A model generated the notes under the pieces. That model was not told where the DNA came from. It did not search any database and worked only from the letters and a program-made list of their open reading frames with translations. From Bimuria novae-zelandiae CBS 107.79 (lineage: Eukaryota; Ascomycota; Dothideomycetes; Pleosporales; Didymosphaeriaceae): 64,000 bases of DNA. The translations under genes and the position numbers were made by a program. The stretch spans positions 186,001 to 250,000 of the forward strand of contig ML976692.1 in assembly GCA_010015655.1 (NCBI GenBank). The letters run 5' to 3'. Shown here piece by piece: positions 56,839 through 64,000 of this stretch; positions within the stretch are counted from its first letter, which is position 1, and each line of letters opens with the position of its first letter.

Positions 56839-58064
56839 ATGGCAGTGCCATACAGCGGAGAATCGTGGATATGGTGGATCGTCGTGGTTGCCGTAATAGC
56901 CGTGAGATTGTAAGCCCTCGACTAGAACTTGGACCGCGCTCGAGGATAGCGACTAACCGATCTTTACGCAGCATCTCTCGAAAAATTCTCTTTCGGTCAT
57001 TCAAGGGCCTCCAGGTCGATGATTGGGTAATGGTCTCATTCGTCGCGGCCTGCTATACAGCCTTCGTCGTCATCTCCAACAGGTATCTGAAGTACGATTC
57101 GAACCTCGAAAGGCCGGGATACCACTGGGACGCATTAAGCGCGCATGAGCTTTCTCGCCGCAGACTCGGCAGCATCCTCATGATTGTCGTGGAGCAGTTG
57201 CTGCTGTTCATTATCTGGTCCTGCAAAGGGTGTCTGCTCCTCATGTATCATCGCCTGACTGGATTGCTCAAGGAGAATCGTGCGATCAAGCATCTTGCCG
57301 TGTACGTGGCACTTAGCTTCCTCGGCATGGAGCTACTGTATTTCGCAGCCTGGTGCCGCCCTTTCTCAAGATACTACGAGGTGCCGACCGAATCCACACA
57401 GTGCATGACTATGGCCAATCACCGAATCACCAAGACCGTCCTGAACATATCCTCCGATCTCGTAATGCTGTACATCGCACTCCAGATGCTCATCCGGTCG
57501 TCACTGCCACTCAAGAGGAAGCTAGTGCTCTGCGCCGTCTTCTCACTGGGCATATTTGCTATAACGGCAGCCGCATTGAGTGCTTACTACTCTCTCAGCC
57601 AACCTTATACTCACACCTGGCTCTCATGGTATATGCGAGAATCGTCTCTGGCTATCATTGTCGCAAATGTGCCCTTCACGTGGACAATCTTGCGCGAACT
57701 CTTCGAGGTGGACGAGTTCAACGCTTCGAGCCCTGCGCCGTGGTCCTTTTACCCAGTTGCCCGTCCTTCACCCGCCCAAGGCCGAGCTGGTTATTCGTTC
57801 CATCAAGGTCCGCCAATACCGTCAGCTCATACTCGACAAAGCCGCGCGTGCACCAACAGCATCGGAGACGAAGATACGCTGGTGGGCATTTCATCGGCGA
57901 CAAGAGCTGGAGGTTCGCCCACAAAGAGTTTGACGATGCAGGAGTCTGGGTTGGATGAAGTGGAATTGGGAATTGTGAAGTCGCGCGACTTCGCGGCTGT
58001 GCCTAAGCCTTTGTCACCGGCGGGCGATCAGGACGCCAACAGTCCCATGAAGATTCATACCTGA
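56839..58064 (+). CDS. Fungal rhodopsin/PTH11-type seven-helix membrane protein, 2 exons
   Basis: 387 aa from exons 56839-56909 and 56972-58064 (1164 nt). The 62-bp intron has GTAAGC, branch GACTAAC and GCAG. The ATG at 56839 was chosen because splicing joins WIWWIVVVAVIAVRF to ISRKILFRSFKGLQVDDWVM, the first helix and the hallmark R-x2-SR..LQxDDW loop of the fungal rhodopsin-domain family. The unspliced frame starting at 56865 would lose helix 1. Further helices are SFVAACYTAFVVI, LIIWSCKGCLLLMY-like, LAVYVALSFLGMELLYFA, SSDLVMLYIALQML, LVLCAVFSLGIFAITAAAL and ESSLAIIVANVPFTWTIL. The soluble tail (about 290-387) is Ser/Pro-rich. Plasma-membrane receptor or sensor is the usual inference; no CFEM domain is present. 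Confidence 0.85.
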
Positions 58065-58983
58065 CGGGGTTCCGCATAGCCGGCCCCAATCTTGAATCGA
58101 CTCCGCTGAAAATTTTAGCCCTGCTTATTAACCTACCGTGGGACAATGGTGACCTCGCGTGTACCCTCAACAAAAACGCTTGCAATTCGGCATAACCTTC
58201 TACCTCTCAGCCAACTTCTACATGCCTGGCGTGTCGTCAATTCTCGCCGCTCTCGGCTCACTACAGTCCCGCATAGACGGCTGAGGCTAAAGAAACATCT
58301 GGCGGCCATCCGAGACTGCAGACGTCGTTCGTGGCGCAGCACCGACAAGTGAACTGCGAAGTCGAAGATTAATTCAAATCGCGAAAAGTGCTATACCTAC
58401 AAGACCCATCATGCTGAAGACAATTGCGCAGCCGACTTCGAAGCCGTGGACACAGGCCTGACAAGTTCCTCGAACCCTCGCATCAGCTCTCTTTGTCCGA
58501 TAGATCAATCCCCATCAAAACTTTTAATTGTTCGCCCTTATTATTGTTCAGCCTCGATCTGTGCACAAACTAAACCACAAACACTCCGTCCCTCACTACC
58601 CATCCCAGCTCACGCGCAGAAACTCTCAAAATAACGAGCGACATGTATGCACAAGACAAAAGACCATCCGGCAGCTCTCCCTCATTCCCACAGTTCCTCA
58701 ACGTCCAATCCACAGCCCCACATCATGTACCCCCGCGCTCCCTCCTTATATACTCTTCCCCATGTCCCTACATAACCGCACACTGCAATCCTTTACGATA
58801 AAACTTCGCCGTCATCGTATACGTCGTCGCCGGAAACGATGCCACGTACGTCATAGTGCACCAACCATCACGGTGCCAATCACATCCTACTCTTTATTAG
58901 CACTCCCCACATTCCAAACAGGCATCTAGAATGGGAGTGGAAGAGGCCGAGAGATAAACAGGAAGCGGGGCTTACTTCTCCAT
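58065..58983. other. Convergent intergenic region, about 0.9 kb
   Basis: No gene supported. The frame at 58528-58929 (133 codons, plus) is basic, low-information sequence without a motif. No repeats or terminal structures are seen. Confidence 0.4.
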
Positions 58984-59196
58984 TCATCTTAGGAACCCCC
59001 TGGAGAGTAGGTAGGCGCTGGTGATGATGGACGTAGGTGGGACGGAGGTTTTAGTGACGAGCATGGAGGAGGGTGGCGTGGGCGTTGGAGGAGTGAGCGT
59101 GGCGTAGCCCGGTAGGGAGGCTTTGGAGCGGGGGGAGGCGGACACCAGGGCCGCGAAGGCGAGGAGGGGAATAGTAAAAAGGGCGAGGGGCTGCAT
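58984..59196 (-). CDS. Small secreted peptide (70 aa), putative
   Basis: MQPLALFTIPLLAFAALVSA is a textbook signal peptide with a likely cleavage after VSASP. The mature part is only about 48 residues, rich in Pro, Thr and Ser (YATLTPPTPTPPSS), without cysteines, and ends SAYLLSRGFLR. Such short proline/threonine-rich secreted peptides are often wall-associated. The family is unknown. TCTCCAGGGG near the end is acceptor-like and GAAGTAAGC just after the stop is donor-like, so the gene model may be longer. A chance frame remains possible. Confidence 0.42.
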   Translation of the reverse strand: MQPLALFTIPLLAFAALVSASPRSKASLPGYATLTPPTPTPPSSMLVTKTSVPPTSIITSAYLLSRGFLR

Positions 59197-60161
59197 TTTT
59201 CCTTTCGGCTCTGTGTAGTTTCCAAAAAAGAAGTGGGATGGTTGAAATTAAAGTGAGCCTGAGACTAGAATTGTGTTGGCGAACATAACGGCATTTATGC
59301 TGCTCTTGATGTCGGCTGGGAGGCCGGTGCGGTAACCCATGCTAGGAACGTGGGAACTGTGTCCCGCGTCATCTGTAGAGTGCGACTAATTTCCTTTGAT
59401 CAAGGTTGTGGGTGAATGCTTTTCCTTTTACTGACAATTTGCCATCCCGCTGTGGTGTGATTGTGTATTTTGCCGTTGGTGTTGTTGTTTTGTTTGGAGA
59501 GCAGGCTACTAGCGCTCCACGGAGTTTCAAAATTATTGCGAGTCCGCCTCTTGCGCAGTTTTTCCTATGGAATGGATGGCAGGTTTAGGTTAGAGGTATG
59601 CGTCTCGCCGTGTTAGGTCGAGGAGGTGGTGCGATGCAACATGGGGTGTAGGAGTATCGTGAAAGGTGCATTGGAAGCGATGGAGCTACGGACACTGTAC
59701 GGCTACGTCAGTGTAGCGTGTGAGGAAAGAATATATTCTATCGCACTAATCGGTAAGATCATCGTGCTCTAATCATGAACTAGGGCGAAATCAAGATCTT
59801 TGACGCCTCTGGTGTGCCCATGCATGGTCAAGGTCTCATACGGTGATACGATCAAAGGCGAGGAGGCTTCTGGTGTTTGAAGACCATTGCTTGTGCCTGT
59901 TGGTGATATATTGTTTTATCGTTCGTGAATAGCAAGCAAGAACAGCAAACCGCGAGGCCTATATGAGAAGCTGATGTCTCGAGCCAAATGGCAGTGAAAT
60001 TGTTACGTCGAAAAGAGTGTGTTGAGGCAATCGTTGTTGATTGAGTAGCTACTCTACAGGAGCTATATACTGTGTGCATCACGTGCACGGGCCGCACGGG
60101 TGGCCCAAGCTTCCATACTGAACCGTCACAGAAATTAATCCTGTCAAAAGATTTTTAGAAA
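59197..60161. other. Intergenic region, about 1 kb
   Basis: Divergent promoters of the secreted peptide and the BTB pseudogene. A TATA-like GCTATATACTG lies near 60062. Short random frames only. Confidence 0.4.
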
Positions 60162-60884
60162 ATGGCGAACATATCCCTACCCCTATTGAAACGGCCCTGC
60201 AGGTATCAATCCGAGTCTTCATCAGCCGAAGTCTATAGCACCGCTATGTTTATTATTGAAGCCGGCATGAGTGAAGGTCCAACTAAGGAATTCCGCATCC
60301 ATCGAGGACTCCTGGCTCACCATTCAAAGTACTTCAACGATCTCTTGAAAGGGCACAGTACCATAGGCAACTTTCTCCGTCTGCGTGTCGATGCGGACAT
60401 TTTCAAAGTCGTGCATTACTGGCACTATGCTGGCAAGGTGTTCGACACGCAGACGAGCAAAACCAAAGTCACCGAGATACCGCTTTCATATGAGGACCTC
60501 GCTAGTATTTACGTCTTTGCGGACCAGCGCATCATGCTACGCTTGCAGAACGCGACACTTAAATTGCTGGCCGCGAAGTCTATTGGTACAGCGGGCATGT
60601 AGGGTACTCATCCTGTATACGATGAAGCAATTGATTTCCTGTACTGTAACACAAAGAGGCATACTCTGGTTTGAAAGCTGCTTGTTCACCAGTTAGTTGA
60701 TTGTATAGAAGCATTTGACAATGTACCGGCCGCTAAATTGAACGTGAAGTTCATGAAAGAGGTCATAGATGAAATCTGGCTGGACTACGACCCGCAGGTG
60801 GGGAAATACGATAATAGTTTGCAGTGGTTCAAAGCTCTTAAGGCCAATATTTGCGCTTTCCACGATCACGACGATGACGATTAG
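60162..60884 (+). pseudogene. BTB/POZ-domain protein with two in-frame stops
   Basis: A single frame of 241 codons runs from ATG 60162 to TAG 60882-60884. The first 146 codons include a BTB fold (TAMFIIEAGMSEGPTKEFRI, HRGLLAHHSKYFNDLLKG, then IYVFADQRIMLRLQNATLKL), typical of the small fungal BTB family. After TAG at 60600-60602 the same frame continues with family-like sequence (THPVYDEAIDFLYCNTKRHT), a TGA near 60672-60674, then KLLVHQLVDCIEAFDNVPAA and EIWLDYDPQVGKYD to a DHDDDD end. Both stops can arise by one C-to-T change (CAG to TAG, CGA to TGA). BTB proteins mediate dimerisation and often recruit Cul3. Here the conserved C-terminal region is lost or requires readthrough. An intron could hide the first stop, but its sequence looks coding. 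Confidence 0.7.
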
Positions 60885-62067
60885 GGGGATGAGGGCATCT
60901 TTCGACCTCGGAACGTTTAGGGGGAAAATAATCCGGGAGGTCAGGGAAAATTCGAAAGTGGTGAGACATGTGATGGGTGAAGCTTCCGGTGAGGCTGCCA
61001 GCCTGCAGATGGCTCGTTTTCCTTCATTGATTATGTTTCATATGGCATATGCAGCTTCCAGGAGAAGCGGTGACACCTGATTGCTGACGTATGCAGCTTT
61101 CCGGAGGAGCGGTGACCCCTGACTGCTGGTATGTACGCCCTCAGCGCTCACCCTTCGTAGATCATGCATATCATCACTTTTCAGCCTCATCTTAGGTTCA
61201 CAAGACATCAATATAAAATAAATGAGCGGAGTCACTGTACCCAGATAGAGAGAAGTCCCCACGGGAGCTTTACGTAGGCTTGAATGTAGGACGTACCCGT
61301 ACCTTGCTCAATTCAAGAGTTTTTCCAAGAGGTCATCGCGCTCCAGGTGTAACTAGAGGCTGGAGACTACGAAAGAATGTCGGCCAGATACCCTTAGTAG
61401 CGCTCTGCAGCTTCAAATGTCCGGGGATATAAGTGTGCTCAAACCAAATGACACAGGGTTTGTCCAGAGCCCTAGAATAGATAGCATGAATATAGGATTG
61501 CACGGTGTTTACTCTCACCTCGTTTGCCTGGTTGTTACGTGCGTCGTATGTGGTGTAATGTGCGTCAGGGAGCCGAGTAATTAGAATTCCGATTCTGGTC
61601 ACGGACATCCAATGAAAAGGCGGCGGCAGTCCTCGGGCACCGCTCCCAACCCACATCAGCCTTGGCACTGCGCACACCCAACCTTGGAAAGCGTCCGTAC
61701 CGCATAACTTCGTTTGCGCCGCGATGACGGCAAGTGGCTGTCTTTTTACCCAACCATTCATCTCGAATGAAAAATCGGTCAACAGACGTTTGCCTAGAAA
61801 GTGGCTCAGCGCTTACTGTTCTGGGCAAGTAATATGACTTGGCACTGGGTGCGCGCGACGCGCGCAGGACTTGGCTCCGTACCCAGCAACAATTGCAACA
61901 CCTTCAACAAACCGTGAAAGTGTTCCATTTATTCGTATAACGGGATGTATCGTACGTTCTGCGCATAACCGTCTTTGTCAAACCAGTACTTGCTTCGGAA
62001 CCCCCATTTTTTTGTTCGAAAAAAGGCTCGTCAGCAATTATCCCCGACAGCAACGCTGTGCTCCACG
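60885..62067. other. Intergenic region, about 1.2 kb
   Basis: Holds the 42-bp tandem duplication at 61048-61131 and a 149-codon minus-strand frame (61333-61782) without recognisable motifs, which I do not call a gene. The last 200 bp would be the ABC-transporter promoter and leader. CGCGCGACGCGCGC near 61850 is a short palindromic GC stretch. Confidence 0.4.
61048..61131. repeat. Two-copy 42-bp tandem repeat
   Basis: Unit 1 starts TATGCAGCTTCCAGGAGAAG (61048) and unit 2 TATGCAGCTTTCCGGAGGAG (61090). Both go on to GCGGTGAC..CTGA.TGCTG. The differences are mostly transitions. Confidence 0.75.
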
Positions 62068-64000
62068 ATGTCTGCAGGTCTTGGTGGTATTCGCGAGGAG
62101 CCAAAGGAGGAAGAGGAGATCGTCAAAGGCAGCCTCGAATGTAGCTCCACTCCTAGCACCAACGTACAACCATCACGACAACAAGGGCAGGAGCACGAAC
62201 ATTCTGTTCAGTCTTTGGCCCGCAAGTTCACATCACAATCTCATCAGTCGCACCATGGATCACCTTTTGAAGCGAGTGAAGGGTCCTGTTTGGACCCTAA
62301 CTCCCCACTATTCAATGCTCGAGCTTGGGCGAAAGCCTTCTATAATGTCAGATACAGCTCAGATGTCCCGGCGCGCGTAGCAGGTGTTGCGTTCCAGAGT
62401 CTGAATGTGTCAGGGATTGGCTCGCCTACGGATTTCCAGTCCAGTGTTGCGAACTTTTCCCTGAAGTTGCCTGCAATTTTTGGCAAAGGGGCGCACAAGA
62501 TCGATATTCTTCGCGATATAGATGGCCTGGTACTACCTGGGGAACAATGTTGCGTTTTGGGGCCCCCTGGCAGCGGCTGTTCCACGTTACTAAAGACAAT
62601 ATCTGGGGAGACGCATGGGTTCAACGTCGACTCGGACTCATACCTCAATTACCAGGGTGTATCACCCGCACAGATGCACAAAGAGTTCAGAGGGGAAGCT
62701 ATCTACACAGCGGAAGTTGACAGGCATTATCCTCAGCTTACGGTGGGAGATACCCTCTACTTTGCTGCGTAAGTTGCCCCATGTCTCATCCGTAAGCGAT
62801 CGCACATTGATGTGGTCATAGACTTGCTCGAGCCCCTCGTACTATCCCTGTCGGTGTTTCGCGAGAAGAGTACGCGGAGCACCTACGAGACGTCGTTATG
62901 GCAATGTTTGGTATCAGCCATACGATTAAGACACGTGTTGGCAATGATTTTGTACGTGGCGTGAGTGGCGGCGAGAGGAAACGAGTAACTATCGCCGAAG
63001 CTGCTCTGAGTTATGCCCCACTCCAATGCTGGTAGGTCGGCTTTTGCCGCCCGGACTAAGGTTGAGACTGCTTGTGGTTCTAATGAGAGCGTAGGGACAA
63101 TTCCACTCGAGGTCTGGACTCCGCAAATGCAGTAGAGTTCTGCAAGACTCTTCGCACCCAATGCGATGTGTTCGGGTCTACCAGCTTTGTGGCCATTTAC
63201 CAAGCACCACAAGCCGCTTATGACGTGAGTTAGTTTATCATGACAGTTGCTCTGTACTCACTGTTCCAAGCTCTTTGACAAGGTTACCGTATTATACGAA
63301 GGTCGGCAGATATACTTCGGGTCTGCAACGAAAGCCAAGGGCTACTTTGAGGAGATGGGATTCCTATGTCCAGATGCCCAGACCGTCCCCGACTTTCTCA
63401 CATCCATGACCTCGCCAGCGGAACGAATCGTGAGATCCGGCTTCGAGAATCGCGTACCAAGAACTTCGGATGACTTTGCGCGCTGTTGGCAACAGAGCGA
63501 AGAGCGAGAACTTCTGATAGCAGAGATCGAAGCGTACTCCCAAGAACATCCCTTAGATGGCACTGGTACGACCAAGTTCGCCCTCACAAGAAAGCTGGAG
63601 AAGTCCAAGGCTCAGCGATCGCGTTCACCGTTTACATTGTCGTATTGGGGTCAGGTCAAGCTGTGCATGTGGCGAGATGTGCAGGGATTGAAAGCCGATC
63701 CTTCGTTGCCAATTTCCATTCTCACCATTAACTTTTTCGAAGCTTTGATCGTCGGCAGCATATTCTTCAACCTGGCTGATGATACCTCTTCATTCTTCTC
63801 TCGAGGTGCTGTTTTGTTCATGATGGTCAGTTTTCGGCGTAGCGCTGCCGCCCGTGGCAGGTACTTACCTCTGTATGTTAAGCTGCTAACCCTCACAGGT
63901 GCTTCTGAACGCATTCGGTAGTATGATAGAGGTATTCTCGTTGTATTCGAAGAGAGAAATTGTCGAAAAAGTGGGTAGATGGCATCTCAAACTATGACGA
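62068..64000 (+). CDS. PDR-type (ABC-G) multidrug transporter, 5' part, at least 5 exons
   Basis: Partial gene leaving the window on the right. Exons are 62068-62768, 62822-63031, 63095-63224, 63271-63825 and 63899 to about 63973 or beyond. Introns are 53, 63, 46 and 73 bp; the splices keep the frame. It starts [20 protein letters not shown] with a cytosolic Ser/Gln-rich leader. Walker A is [12 protein letters not shown] (about 165-176), the Cys-for-Lys form typical of the first nucleotide-binding domain of fungal PDR proteins. The ABC signature is VSGGERKR (about 281-288), followed by [16 protein letters not shown] (Walker B/D-loop) and [14 protein letters not shown]. The PDR linker follows ([20 protein letters not shown]), then the first helix ([20 protein letters not shown]) and [20 protein letters not shown]. 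Its order is NBD then TMD, plasma-membrane efflux of drugs or toxins. Confidence 0.88.

Noticed and set aside
61333..61782. 149-codon minus-strand frame
   Set aside because: No recognisable domain, no splice or promoter support, and two other frames of similar quality overlap it.
1..64000. tRNA or rRNA genes
   Set aside because: I looked for GGTTCGAATCC-type T-arm boxes and conserved rRNA blocks and found none convincing. A covariance-model scan would settle this.

Overview
The window is nuclear DNA of a filamentous ascomycete (Pezizomycotina; a Dothideomycete is my best guess, which the sequence alone does not prove). The evidence is short introns of 45-110 bp with GT..AG ends and CTNAC-like branch sites, compact single-copy genes of typical fungal families, and long transposon blocks whose reading frames are riddled with TAA/TAG codons. 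Nearly all differences between repeat copies are C-to-T or G-to-A, the signature of repeat-induced point mutation (RIP). The left 42 kb is mostly a transposon compartment. The right 22 kb is mostly gene space.

Transposon compartment. Positions 1-10221 hold three head-to-tail Tad1-like LINE copies (A, B, C), each followed by the same 12-bp sequence. Copy C is split by a 1732-bp LTR element that carries gag but no pol. A degraded pogo/Fot1-type DNA transposon (10776-12205), one intact aldo/keto reductase gene (12268-13215) and a second pogo relic (from 13335) follow. That relic carries a solo LTR and ends at a nested LTR complex (14677-34480). Copia-1 (172-bp LTRs) has Copia-2 (253-bp LTRs, target duplication AAAAG) inside its right LTR. 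Copia-2 holds a PiggyBac-like element in its left LTR, a second 1732-bp gag-only element in its leader, and an opposite-strand Copia-3 (100-bp LTRs) in its pol. Four solo LTRs, each with a 5-bp target duplication, were placed from sequence alone. At 37771-42015 one pogo element sits inside another.

Genes. Between the compartments lie a trans-enoyl-reductase-like dehydrogenase (36027-37103) and the 3' remnant of a short-chain dehydrogenase. To the right are an AYR1-like short-chain dehydrogenase (42491-43521), an extradiol-dioxygenase/glyoxalase-fold enzyme (44038-45131) with a small unknown gene upstream, a secreted S1/P1 nuclease (45656-46672), a 118-aa possibly mitochondrial protein, a gene remnant cut by a truncated pogo element, and a 115-aa unknown. 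Then come a 1368-aa sterol-glucosyltransferase-like protein with C-terminal ubiquitin-interacting motifs (51199-55549, six exons), a fungal rhodopsin/PTH11-type seven-helix protein (56839-58064), a small secreted peptide, a BTB-domain pseudogene with two stops, and the 5' part of a PDR-type ABC transporter that runs off the right edge.

The genes do not form an obvious operon-like cluster. Several oxidoreductases and an aromatic-ring-cleavage-type enzyme hint at catabolism or detoxification, but no backbone biosynthetic gene is present. The strongest novel signals are the gag-only LTR family, a duplicated subterminal motif repeated at exactly 17 bp in all five pogo elements, a PiggyBac-like element flanked by TA instead of TTAA, and the glucosyltransferase-UIM fusion.
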